Assembly (NCBI GenBank): GCA_964418595.1
Contig: CAYQMF010000007.1
Span: 36,702 to 100,701 of the forward strand
DNA length: 64,000 nt
From: CAYQMF01 sp964418595
GTDB taxonomy: Bacteria > Planctomycetota > UBA1135 > UBA2386
Reading direction: 5' to 3'
The position numbers were made by a program, and so were the translations under genes. Below, one piece after another: positions 1 through 8,003 of the stretch (position 1 is its first letter; each line of letters starts with the position of its first letter). Under the pieces are notes generated by a model. The model saw only the letters and a program-made list of their open reading frames with translations, was not told the origin of the DNA and searched no databases.

Positions 1-193
1 CACGATGGACGACAACGTCCACCTCCAGAACTGCATGCAGTTCGCGTACGCGCTGCAGAAGGCCGGCAAGCAGTTCGATCTCATGGTCTATCCCGCCGCC
101 ATGCACGGCGTGACCGACCCGCAGCAGTCGCGGCACATGCGCACGCTGGTCTGGAACACGATCCAGAAGCACCTCGGCGGCGCAGCCAACTGA
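1..193 (+). CDS. C-terminal end of an S9 (prolyl oligopeptidase/DPP-IV type) serine peptidase, truncated by the window edge
   Basis: The window opens inside this gene; the reading frame begins at base 2 and ends with TGA at 191-193. The visible tail reads TMDDNVHLQN, which matches the conserved segment around the catalytic Asp of S9 peptidases, and continues with an MHGV motif that carries the catalytic His about 35 residues later. The nucleophilic Ser and the beta-propeller lie outside the window. Enzymes of this family cleave peptides after Pro or Ala and are usually exported. The Asp and His spacing and the C-terminal position fit DPP-IV-like members; the family call is firm, the substrate is unknown. 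Confidence 0.85.
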   Translation, partial: TMDDNVHLQNCMQFAYALQKAGKQFDLMVYPAAMHGVTDPQQSRHMRTLVWNTIQKHLGGAAN

Positions 194-317
194 GCGCGGG
201 CGACGTGGTCCTCCCGAGCGCGGGCGAAGACCCGGGAAGACCCTCCGTCGGCGATGAATCCCGTCGGCGAGGTGGTCGGTCGGGGGGCTCTTCGCATAAT
301 GCGGTGCAGGATCAGCC

Positions 318-3300
318 GTGACCGAGACCCACTGCAGCAAGTGCGACGCCGTTCTTCCCTCCAGCGCGCGTGATGCCGGCGCCTGTCCCGCTTGCGGGGC
401 GACGCTCGACGACGCGGAGCGCACGCTCGACGTGACGTCGAAGGCGAAACCCGCGGAGGCCGGGCCGAAGCCGACCGTCGGCGCGAAGGACAAGACGAGC
501 GCTGGCAGGTCCAGCGTGGACAGGACCAAGGCGGACCCGGCACGCTCCGCCGGGGACAAGGCCGCACCGGACGAGACCGCGGCGGGCAGGTCCGCCACTT
601 CGTCGTCCAAGGGTGGCGGCGTCGACCGCACGGTGGAGGCGGAGCCGCGACCCGCGGGCGATCCCGCGGGCACCGCGCGCTCTGCGAGTGGCGCGGGGGC
701 GACCGGGGGCGCGGGCGGCGTCGGCCAGAAGCCGTCGCTCGTCGGCCAGGAGATCGGCGGCTGCCGCGTGGTGGAACTCGTCGGCACGGGTGCGATGGGT
801 GCCGTCTACGCCGCGACCCAGATCCAGCTCGACCGCAAGGTGGCGCTCAAGATCATCCACCCGGAGCTCTGGCAGAACGAACGCGTGCTCAAGCGCTTCC
901 AACTCGAGGCCAAGGCGGTCGGCAAGCTGTCGTCGCCGCACGTGGTGCAGATCCACCAGGTGGGCTTCGAGAACGGCGTGAACTTCCTGGTGATGGAGTT
1001 CGTGGCCGGCGGCAACCTCCGCACCTGGGCGGCGCGGCAGCCGGAACATCGCATCACGTCGGCCGACGCGCTGAAGTTCATGCGGCAGTGCGTGCTCGGC
1101 CTGAAGGAAGCGGAGACCAACGGCATCCTGCACCGCGACATCAAGCCGGACAACCTGCTGCTCGACAAGAACGGCGACGTGAAGATCGCCGACTTCGGGC
1201 TCGCCAAGACCCTCGGCGATCGCCTCGACCTCACCGCGTCGAGCGACCTGATGGGCACGCCGCTCTACATGAGCCCGGAGCAGTGCCGCGGCGACGCGCT
1301 CGACTTCCGCTCCGACATGTACTCGCTGGGCGCGGCGTTCTACTACCTGCTCACCGCGCAGCCGCCCGTGGAGGGCAAGACGATCTTCGAGGTGCTGCAG
1401 ACCAAGACCAAGCTGCAGTGCCTGAGCCCCGCGGCGGCGCTGCCGGAGCTGTCGGGTGCCGGCCCGATCAGCCGGGTGATCGAGCGGATGACTGCGCTCG
1501 AGGCTGCCGATCGCTACGCGAGCTACGACGATCTGCTCGCCGACCTCGACCGCCTGGACCGCGGCGAGAAGGTGGAGCGTGCGCCGCAGCGTCGCAAACC
1601 GGAGGCCGCCGGCAGCAAGGTCGGGATCATGGTGGCGCTGGTCGTGTTCCTGGCGGCAGTCGGAGGCGGCCTCTGGCACTTCGATCCGTTCGGCTGGCGC
1701 GTCCCGGGCGTGGTCGAGCCGGTGACCGCCGCGTGCAGCAAGTGTGGTCTGCAGTTCGCCAAGACCGATCTCGTGGACGGGCTGTGCGCCACCTGCCGCA
1801 ACCCGGTCGACCCGCCGATCCCGCGCGAGGCGCAGTGCCGCGTGTGCAAGTTGAGCTTCGCCATCAGCACGCTCGAGGGTGGCGTGTGCGCCGCGTGCCG
1901 CAAGAAGACGGAGCCGGTCAGGCCGTCCGCGTTCGCGCTGTGGCAGATCGAGTACGAGAAGATGCGCGACGCCATCCGCGCCAGCGACAACCCGACGGAG
2001 TCGGACGCCACGCTCGCCAAGCAGCTCCTCGAGGACATGCCCAAGCCGGACGACGAGCGGATCGACCTGCAGCAGCTCCTGAGCGACGTGCGCGGGCTCG
2101 TCAACGACATCGGCGCCGGCAGCCAGATCAACCAGGCGCTGCGCACGATCGTCGCCCCCAAGACCATCCAGTTGCCGTTCACCGACGTCGAGCAGCACGT
2201 GGCCGGGCTCGAGAAGCTGCTGGCGCCCGAGTCCCCCGGCCCGGAGCTGCAACGCTGGGTGAAGAAGTGGCGGAAGGAGTACCTGGAGGATCCCACCCTG
2301 CCTGGCCGCACCAAGGCCGTGCTGGATGCGCACTGGGCGAAGTGTCGGGACACCGACCTTCGCGGCGTGACGACGGAGGTTCCCCTGCGCGAGTTCGAGC
2401 GCGACCTGCAGAAGCTCCGCGACAGCAAGGTGCGCCTGTGCCAGGTGTTCCCTGGTCTCAAGGAGCCGATCGAGGCGGAGATCACGGACGCGGGGATCGC
2501 GGGGCGCGAGACCGAACTGGCCAACCGCCGGACCGAACTCGCGCTGCTCGACGCCATCGCCACGGCGCACACCCAGGTGCGCGCCATCAAGAGCGTGGCG
2601 AACTGGGTCACGGACTCGAAGGAGCTGAGCAAGGCGTTGAGTTCGCTGCGCACGCGGCGCGATGAACTGGTGGCCCTGCTGCCCGCCGCCACCGACGGGC
2701 TCGACGCCGCCATCGAGGCGTTGAAGAAGGACATCGACAAGTGGAGCCGCCTCGAGAGCGGGCTCGCCCTCGGCGTGGCGTCGCTGGGGCGGGGCGAGGT
2801 GGGCGACGCGAAGAAGCACCTGGCGCGGCTGGCGTCCCTGTCGGGAGAGGAGCCGGAGCTGGGGCGCTTCCGCGCCGCGCTCGATGCAGTCGACCTGGCC
2901 GTTCTGGCGCTGTCGCAGGGCAAGGTGACGAACGCCGAGGAGAGCATCCAGCGCGCCCGCGAGGAGGTCGTCAAGCTCGGCGTCGAGGCGAGGTCAGCGA
3001 CGGTCTACCTCGATGCGTGGCGTCAGCGGTTGGGCGAGCTGCGCGACGCGACCGCGGACATGGTGGCCGTGCCCACCGACAAGGTCGAACTCGGCGACGG
3101 TACCGAAGTGGAGGTGAAGACGTTCTTCATCGACCGCTACGAAGCGTCGCGCGCCGACTTCCGCCGGTTCTTGAACGAGGTCGCGAAGGAGGGTAGCCGC
3201 GCTGCGGTGGCCTTCACGACGCCCGCTGCTCGCGCGCGGGCACTGGAGCTCCTGCCCGACCTCGGTGCGGCGAGCGATCGCGACTCCTACCCGATGGACA

Positions 3301-3734
3301 ACCTCTGCTACGAGGACGCGCTCGCCTACCTGCGCTGGCGCAAGAAGGCGATCCCGCGCCTGGCCGAGTGGTGGCTGGTGGCGAAGGGGCCGGTGGGCAA
3401 GGCCACCGCCTATCCGTGGGGCGACAGTTGGTCGGACAAGCCCGCGGACCGCAACGCGACCATGACGCTCGTGAAGATCGACGCGGGTGGGCGCTCGGCT
3501 CGCTTCCAGGAGACCCCCGTCCACCATCTCGCCGGCAACGTCGCCGAGTGGCTGGAGGCCGACCCGGGCAAGACCCGCGTGCAGATCATCGGCGGGCACT
3601 TCCGCGACGAGGAGCGGGGGCACTACTCCGGGAAGTCCGCGGCCTACGAGGCGCCGGCCGCGCGCACCGAGGGCATCGGCTGTCGGGGTGTGCTGCGGGT
3701 CGCCGACTTCGTGGCGGACCTGCTGCCGAAGTAA
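318..3734 (+). CDS. Transmembrane Ser/Thr protein kinase with N-terminal and extracytoplasmic zinc ribbons and a C-terminal SUMF-like domain
   Basis: A 1138-residue receptor-like kinase starting at GTG 318. Residues 1-30 hold a zinc ribbon (C6, C9, C23, C26), then a low-complexity linker. The kinase domain spans about 147-415, with glycine loop GTGAMGAVY, the VALK lysine near 178, HRDIKPDN, DFG and MSPEQ, so all catalytic motifs are present. One membrane helix lies near 435-456. Beyond it are two more CxxC-x(n)-CxxC ribbons (about 473-530), a long helical region, and from about 915 a SUMF/FGE-like domain. That domain lacks the paired cysteines of working FGE: the stretch after IIGGHF has none. 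The domain order is typical of Planctomycetota. Ligand and substrates are unknown. It stands alone and converges on the next gene across a hairpin. Confidence 0.9.
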   Translation: MTETHCSKCDAVLPSSARDAGACPACGATLDDAERTLDVTSKAKPAEAGPKPTVGAKDKTSAGRSSVDRTKADPARSAGDKAAPDETAAGRSATSSSKGGGVDRTVEAEPRPAGDPAGTARSASGAGATGGAGGVGQKPSLVGQEIGGCRVVELVGTGAMGAVYAATQIQLDRKVALKIIHPELWQNERVLKRFQLEAKAVGKLSSPHVVQIHQVGFENGVNFLVMEFVAGGNLRTWAARQPEHRITSADALKFMRQCVLGLKEAETNGILHRDIKPDNLLLDKNGDVKIADFGLAKTLGDRLDLTASSDLMGTPLYMSPEQCRGDALDFRSDMYSLGAAFYYLLTAQPPVEGKTIFEVLQTKTKLQCLSPAAALPELSGAGPISRVIERMTALEAADRYASYDDLLADLDRLDRGEKVERAPQRRKPEAAGSKVGIMVALVVFLAAVGGGLWHFDPFGWRVPGVVEPVTAACSKCGLQFAKTDLVDGLCATCRNPVDPPIPREAQCRVCKLSFAISTLEGGVCAACRKKTEPVRPSAFALWQIEYEKMRDAIRASDNPTESDATLAKQLLEDMPKPDDERIDLQQLLSDVRGLVNDIGAGSQINQALRTIVAPKTIQLPFTDVEQHVAGLEKLLAPESPGPELQRWVKKWRKEYLEDPTLPGRTKAVLDAHWAKCRDTDLRGVTTEVPLREFERDLQKLRDSKVRLCQVFPGLKEPIEAEITDAGIAGRETELANRRTELALLDAIATAHTQVRAIKSVANWVTDSKELSKALSSLRTRRDELVALLPAATDGLDAAIEALKKDIDKWSRLESGLALGVASLGRGEVGDAKKHLARLASLSGEEPELGRFRAALDAVDLAVLALSQGKVTNAEESIQRAREEVVKLGVEARSATVYLDAWRQRLGELRDATADMVAVPTDKVELGDGTEVEVKTFFIDRYEASRADFRRFLNEVAKEGSRAAVAFTTPAARARALELLPDLGAASDRDSYPMDNLCYEDALAYLRWRKKAIPRLAEWWLVAKGPVGKATAYPWGDSWSDKPADRNATMTLVKIDAGGRSARFQETPVHHLAGNVAEWLEADPGKTRVQIIGGHFRDEERGHYSGKSAAYEAPAARTEGIGCRGVLRVADFVADLLPK

Positions 3735-3740
3735 GTGGCG

Positions 3741-3771
3741 CCGGCGAGCCGCTCGGTAGCGGCTCAGCCGG
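3741..3771. terminator. Bidirectional hairpin terminator between convergent genes
   Basis: GAGCCGCT (3746-3753), loop CGGT, AGCGGCTC (3758-3765) form a perfect 8-bp stem, extended by CCGGC (3741-3745) pairing with GCCGG (3767-3771) around one bulged A. It lies 7 bases after the plus-strand stop, and the minus-strand stop (3764-3766) sits inside the stem. There is no U-tract, so intrinsic termination is inferred from position and stem strength. Confidence 0.55.
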
Positions 3772-4147
3772 AGTAGCTGTTGTCCTTCTCCAGGATGAAC
3801 AGCTGCACCTTGGGGTCGCCCAGGCGCAGGTCGCGCGCGTCGGTCTTGTAGGGTTCGGGGTCCAGCTCCGCGGGCACCTTGCGGACCTTGCCGTCGGTGT
3901 TCACCTGCGCCGGCTTCACGAGCACCCGGATGTCGGTGCGCGCGAACGGGATCACGACCTTGCGGTCGGTGTACGTCACCTGCTCCTCGCCCATGGGCCA
4001 GTTGCCCTCGACGACGACCAGGCAAGGAACCCGCTGCCCGTCCACGCTGATGGCGCGGAACTCGAACTCCTGCGTGGGGATGGAACCGCAGGCGGCCAGG
4101 GCGGCCACGCTGCACAGGGACACGAGCTTTCGGAGTTGCATCCGCAT
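3764..4147 (-). CDS. Small lipoprotein of unknown function, second gene of a two-lipoprotein unit
   Basis: Starts at ATG 4147 (a second in-frame ATG lies at 4141), giving about 127 residues. The N-terminus MRMQLRKLVSLCSVAALAAC is a lipoprotein signal peptide with an LAAC lipobox; the mature part begins CGSIPTQEFEF. The rest looks like a compact beta-rich domain of about 100 residues (VVIPFARTDIRVLVKPAQ). I recognise no named family. The start codon overlaps the stop of the upstream lipoprotein gene in a TGATG arrangement, so the two are translationally coupled and probably act together at the envelope. A longer frame reaching 4231 is rejected because it would lose the signal peptide. Confidence 0.75.
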   Translation of the reverse strand: MRMQLRKLVSLCSVAALAACGSIPTQEFEFRAISVDGQRVPCLVVVEGNWPMGEEQVTYTDRKVVIPFARTDIRVLVKPAQVNTDGKVRKVPAELDPEPYKTDARDLRLGDPKVQLFILEKDNSYSG

Positions 4148-4449
4148 CACCTCAGGTTGACCCGCTTCTCGAGGTTCGCCGGCAGGGTGTCTTCCGTGAA
4201 GATGTCGAGTGACGGGGAGCGCCCCTTGCACGACACCTGCAGGAACACGCGTTGCCCTTCCGCAAAGTCGAACTCGACGACCTTCTCCGGGCCCTGGCCG
4301 ACGTGGCGGCCGTTGACGTAGATGTCCGACGCCGAGGGCTCGGTGCGGACCGTGACGAAGTACTTGCCGGCGCCGCAGGCGCAGAGCAGGAGGCTCGCGA
4401 CCGAAAGACCCAGGGCGCGCAGCGGCTGGAAACGGGGACGTGGTTGCAT
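4147..4449 (-). CDS. Small lipoprotein with a PEGA-like segment
   Basis: A 100-residue product from ATG 4449. It has an N-terminal signal with lipobox LLCAC, then VTVRTEPSASDIYVNGRHVG, which resembles PEGA domains (short beta repeats found in surface proteins; the P-x-(G/A)-A-x-(V/I)-x-(V/I)-(N/D)-G pattern is recognisable). The remainder is beta-rich (FDFAEGQRVFLQVSCKGR). It is the first gene of a pair: its TGA overlaps the ATG of the next lipoprotein. PEGA assignment is by pattern only. No catalytic motif is visible; an envelope structural or accessory role is inferred. Confidence 0.75.
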   Translation of the reverse strand: MQPRPRFQPLRALGLSVASLLLCACGAGKYFVTVRTEPSASDIYVNGRHVGQGPEKVVEFDFAEGQRVFLQVSCKGRSPSLDIFTEDTLPANLEKRVNLR

Positions 4450-4505
4450 GCTTTGGCTCACCTCGGAGCGGCGCACCGTACGCGTCGACGCCGATCGTTC
4501 CAGAC

Positions 4506-4742
4506 CTAACCTTCGATCCCCGCCCAACAAGGGCGCCCGGGCCGGCACTTGTCCGCCCGCACCACCTCGTCGTCGGGGCCGACCTCGCGGCAGGTCTTCA
4601 GGCACCACGCATAGCCGTCGCCGGGGTAGGTCCGGTCGTCGAAGACCGCGTCGTCGAGAGAGTGCGTGAGGATGTGCTTCATCATCAAGGACGGGCACAC
4701 GTCCTTGGGAAGCAGGTCGCGATGGGTGCGCTTGGTGTCCAT
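4506..4742 (-). CDS. Cys-rich 78-residue protein at the end of the Pao-type oxidoreductase operon
   Basis: ATG 4742 to TGA 4506, 78 residues, beginning 14 bases after the stop of the FAD-subunit gene and in the same direction, so probably co-transcribed. It has no signal peptide. Five cysteines (C16, C47, C51, C66, C72) are arranged as one single Cys, a CxxxC pair in AWCLKTCREVGPDDE, and a CRPGRPC pair near the end; His residues at 7, 23 and 27 could add ligands. The composition suggests a metal- or Fe-S-binding accessory protein. No PaoD/XdhC-type maturation gene is adjacent, so a role in cofactor insertion is possible but is inference only. I do not recognise a named family. Confidence 0.65.
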   Translation of the reverse strand: MDTKRTHRDLLPKDVCPSLMMKHILTHSLDDAVFDDRTYPGDGYAWCLKTCREVGPDDEVVRADKCRPGRPCWAGIEG

Positions 4743-4756
4743 GGCTCTCGGTCCTC

Positions 4757-5749
4757 TCACTCCGGCAGGCCCGTGGCCTGCTGCAACGCCGCAACGACGA
4801 TCGCCTTGCCGACCTGCACCTTGTAGCCGTTCTGGTAGAGCGGCTTGGCGCCGGCGAACGCGACTTCGGCAACCGTCTGGAACAACTCGACACTGGGCGC
4901 CTTGCCCACGAGCATCTCGCCCGCCTTGGCGACGGGGACCGGTAGCGGCGCGACCGCGCCGAGACACAGGCGCGCGGCGGTGATCTTGCCGTCGGCCATC
5001 TCCACCCATGCGGCCGCCGACGTCGTCGGCCAGTCGAAGCTCAGCTTCTCGCGGCTCTCCAGGTAGGCGCTGCGCGCATTCGCCGAGGGCTTCGGCAGGT
5101 GGACGCGGGTGAGCACTTCGCCCGGCGCGAGGGTGTGGTCGGGGTTCTTGGCGTCGGCGGGCTGCGGCCACAGCTCGAGGAGCTTGATGCGCCGCTCGCC
5201 GTCGCCGTGCTGGATCGTCACCTCCGCGTCGAGCGCCAGCAGGGCGGGCGCGGTGTTGCTCGGGTGCACGCGCACGCAGTCCACGTGCTGCAGCACCGAG
5301 TGGTAGCGATTCTCGCCGTACAGCGCGAAGCACGTCTCGCCACCCTTGTGCGCGCAAGGGAAGGCCGCGTTGCGCAGGTACCAGCAGCGCGCCTGTTGCA
5401 GGAGGTTGCCGCCCAGCGTGGCGCGGTTGCGCACCTGGGGCGTGGCGGCCACGCCGGCGGCTTCGCGCAGGCCGGCAAAGGCCTGCGCTTGCAGCTCCTT
5501 GGCGGCGGCGACCTGCGCGAGCGTGGTCAGCGCGCCGATCGACACGCTGCCGTCGGCCGCGACCTGGATGCCGGCGAGGTCCTTGCGCATCCCGAGCAGG
5601 TCGACCAGCGCCTTGGGCTGGAACTGGCGCTCCTTCATGCGGTCGAGGAGGTCGATGCCGGCCGCCTTGAACACGCCGTCGGGGTTGGCCTTGCCCTCGC
5701 GGGCGGCGCTCGCGAGGTCTTCGACGCGGATCAGTTCGAATGGATGCAT
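4757..5749 (-). CDS. paoB: FAD-binding subunit of a periplasmic aldehyde oxidoreductase (PaoB/YagS type, with extra [4Fe-4S] insert)
   Basis: 330 residues from ATG 5749. The sequence follows the xanthine-dehydrogenase FAD subunit (FAD_binding_5 then CO_deh_flav_C): VRNRATLGGNLLQQ near 107-119 is the second FAD loop. The segment RCWYLRNAAFPC...C...C holds Cys at 122, 132, 140 and 158, matching the insert that binds a [4Fe-4S] cluster in E. coli PaoB. The first flavin loop, usually AGGTDLLD, reads KAAGIDLLD here, a noticeable change. It is the third gene of the operon (one base separates it from the Mo subunit stop) and would pass electrons between the Fe-S subunit, FAD and an acceptor. The aldehyde substrate is inferred from family. 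Confidence 0.88.
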   Translation of the reverse strand: MHPFELIRVEDLASAAREGKANPDGVFKAAGIDLLDRMKERQFQPKALVDLLGMRKDLAGIQVAADGSVSIGALTTLAQVAAAKELQAQAFAGLREAAGVAATPQVRNRATLGGNLLQQARCWYLRNAAFPCAHKGGETCFALYGENRYHSVLQHVDCVRVHPSNTAPALLALDAEVTIQHGDGERRIKLLELWPQPADAKNPDHTLAPGEVLTRVHLPKPSANARSAYLESREKLSFDWPTTSAAAWVEMADGKITAARLCLGAVAPLPVPVAKAGEMLVGKAPSVELFQTVAEVAFAGAKPLYQNGYKVQVGKAIVVAALQQATGLPE

Positions 5750-5750
5750 C

Positions 5751-8003
5751 TCAGTTCCCCTTCCGCTTGGCGAGTGCCGCGAGGACCTTGTCGGGAGTGA
5801 TGGGCAGCGACCGCACGCTCACGCCGAGGGCGTTCGCGACGGCGTTGTGGATCGCCGCCGCCGGCGCGACGGAGGGCGGCTCGCCGAGGCCGGAGGCCCC
5901 GGCGTTGTTCTTGCCGTTCGCCACCGGGACCATGATCGCCTCCAGCGTCGGCATGTCGGCCGCCCCGGGCACCTTGTAGTAGCTGAGGTCGCCGTTGAGC
6001 ATGCGTCCGTAGCGGTGGTCGACGATGCGCTGTTCGTGCAGCGCGTAGCCGATGCCCTGGATCAGCGCACCGAGCACCTGGCTCTCGGCGAGGTTCTTGA
6101 CCAGCACCACGCCGCAGTCCTGCACGGCCAGCATGTGGCGGACCCGCACGAGCCCGGTGCGCGCGTCGACCTCGACGTCGGCGAACTGGCAGCCGCACAC
6201 CGACTCCAGGTAGCCCGCGTAGTTGCGGAAGCGCTCGCCGGTCGCCTCGACCGGCTCCGGGCCCATGCGCCGGCAGCCGTCGGCGAAGCTCATCTTGCGC
6301 TGGCCGGGGAGCCGGAACCCGCCGCGTTCGAGGGTGAGGGTGTCTTCGCCCACGCCGAGCGCCGCAGCCACGCGCTGCACGAGCGCGCGCTTGGCGAGCG
6401 CCGCCGCGTGCCGGATGGCGGGGGCGAGGCTCGGCGTCGTCGTCGACCCGCCGCTCGCCGGACCCGCGGGGTCGTTGCTGTCGCCGGTCGTCGCCTTGAT
6501 GCGATCGGGCTCGATGCCGAGTTCCTCGGCGACGATCGCGACCATCGCGGTCTTGAGCCCGGTACCGATGTCCTGCGCGCCGTTGCGGACCTCGACCGTG
6601 CCGTCCTGGTGGATGCGACACAGCACGCGGTAGGAGCCGCCGCCCATCTGGCCCCACGTGGCGCTCGACAGGCCCGCGCCCTGCAGGAGCCAGGGCTTCT
6701 TCGGGTCGCGCGGCTCGCCGGGGTTCTGGTTGTAGCGCTCGGCCCAGCCGAACTTCGTGGCGCCGAGCTCCCACTCGTGACGCCGCAGCGCCGTCGTGTC
6801 GTTGGCGAGGCGCACGGCGAGCGGATCGAGCTTCAGGGCGCGGGCGAGTTCGTCGAGCGCGCCTTCCGCTGCGAAGAAGCCCTGCGGTCGCCCCGGCGCG
6901 CGCATGGCGCGCGCGGCATCGGTGTCGGTGGCGAGGTCCCTGTGCGAGTTGCGGCGCAACTGGCGCGGCAGGTGCTCGACGTAGTACTGCGGCCAGCTCG
7001 TGCTGCCGCCCTGGCCGGTGTGTCCCGGGCCGCCCCACGCGCGGTAGTCCCAGGCGGTGAGCTTGCCGTTTGCGTCGGCGGCGGCGCGGAGCTGCATGAC
7101 CGCCGACGGCCGGTTCCCCGCGCAGGTGTGCTCCTCGAAGCGGTCGAGCATGAGCTTCACCGGCCGCTTGGTGGCCTGGCTCAGCCGCACCGCTTGCACG
7201 CCCTCGCTGCCGGGCGGGAACTTGGAGCCGAAGCCGCCGCCGACGAACTCGGCGTGCACGCGCACCTTGGCCTGCGGTACGCCGGCAGCCTCGGCGAGGC
7301 CCTGCCGGGTGCCGGCCACCGCCTGGGTGGAGGACCAGACTTCGAGTTCCTCGCTGTCGGGCTTCCACCACGCGACGGTGCCGTGCGACTCCAGCGAGGA
7401 ATGCGTCTGCACCTCGACCTGGTAGGTCACGTCGATGCGCTGGGCGCCGGCGGCCAGCGCCGCGTCCAGCTCCGCGGACTCCGGCCACGCGGTGGTCACC
7501 TGCCCGTCGCGGTCGAGGTCCGGCGCGCCATCCGCCTTGCGGAAGTTGGTGTTGTGGTCGTCGACCTGGTACTCGACCTTCACCAGCGTCGCAGCGTCGC
7601 GCGCCTGCTCGAGGGTCTCGGCGGCGATGGCGACCACGTCGTCACCCACGAAGCGGACCCGGTTGCCGACGGCCTTCGTGGCGAGCACCGCGTGTACGCC
7701 GGGTGCCTTCTCTGCGGCGCTCGTGTCGATCGCCTTGACCACCCCGCGCGCATGCGGTGAGCGCAGGAGCAGGCCGAACAGCATGCCCGGCAGGTTCTGG
7801 TCGAAGGTGTAGCGGGCGCGTCCGGTGACCTTGTCGCGCGCGTCGGTGCGGCGGAGGTTGCCGCCCACGACGCTGAAGTCGGTGCGCAGGTCCCATGGCC
7901 TCAGGTCGCCGGGCGGGAGATCGACCTCGACGGTCTTGTTGTCGCCGTGGAAGCCGACCAGCATCGTGTGCTTGTCGCGCCCTTGGCCGGGGTGGTTGCT
8001 CAT
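5751..8003 (-). CDS. paoC: Molybdenum-cofactor-binding subunit of a periplasmic aldehyde oxidoreductase (PaoC/YagR type)
   Basis: 750 residues from ATG 8003, whose ATGA overlaps the stop of the Fe-S subunit gene; this start is preferred to the longer open frame because of that overlap and because it opens directly into the domain. Family features include the N-terminal hammerhead domain (DARDKVTGRARYTFDQNL), the glycine-rich GGGFGSK loop, RAPGRPQG, and near the C-terminus GLGEPPSVAP, whose Glu corresponds to the catalytic base of xanthine-oxidase-family enzymes. It carries no signal peptide; in E. coli the complex is exported by the Tat signal of the small subunit, and the same is expected here. 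It oxidises aldehydes, purines or related compounds; the substrate cannot be read from sequence. Confidence 0.9.
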   Translation of the reverse strand: MSNHPGQGRDKHTMLVGFHGDNKTVEVDLPPGDLRPWDLRTDFSVVGGNLRRTDARDKVTGRARYTFDQNLPGMLFGLLLRSPHARGVVKAIDTSAAEKAPGVHAVLATKAVGNRVRFVGDDVVAIAAETLEQARDAATLVKVEYQVDDHNTNFRKADGAPDLDRDGQVTTAWPESAELDAALAAGAQRIDVTYQVEVQTHSSLESHGTVAWWKPDSEELEVWSSTQAVAGTRQGLAEAAGVPQAKVRVHAEFVGGGFGSKFPPGSEGVQAVRLSQATKRPVKLMLDRFEEHTCAGNRPSAVMQLRAAADANGKLTAWDYRAWGGPGHTGQGGSTSWPQYYVEHLPRQLRRNSHRDLATDTDAARAMRAPGRPQGFFAAEGALDELARALKLDPLAVRLANDTTALRRHEWELGATKFGWAERYNQNPGEPRDPKKPWLLQGAGLSSATWGQMGGGSYRVLCRIHQDGTVEVRNGAQDIGTGLKTAMVAIVAEELGIEPDRIKATTGDSNDPAGPASGGSTTTPSLAPAIRHAAALAKRALVQRVAAALGVGEDTLTLERGGFRLPGQRKMSFADGCRRMGPEPVEATGERFRNYAGYLESVCGCQFADVEVDARTGLVRVRHMLAVQDCGVVLVKNLAESQVLGALIQGIGYALHEQRIVDHRYGRMLNGDLSYYKVPGAADMPTLEAIMVPVANGKNNAGASGLGEPPSVAPAAAIHNAVANALGVSVRSLPITPDKVLAALAKRKGN

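Noticed and set aside
290..300. CATAATG as a -10 box for the first kinase gene
   Set aside because: No -35 at a suitable distance, and a single six-base match is weak evidence.
312..2819. 835-residue open frame on the minus strand
   Set aside because: It lies opposite a well-supported kinase gene, has Arg/His/Leu-rich composition typical of antisense high-GC frames, and shows no domain.
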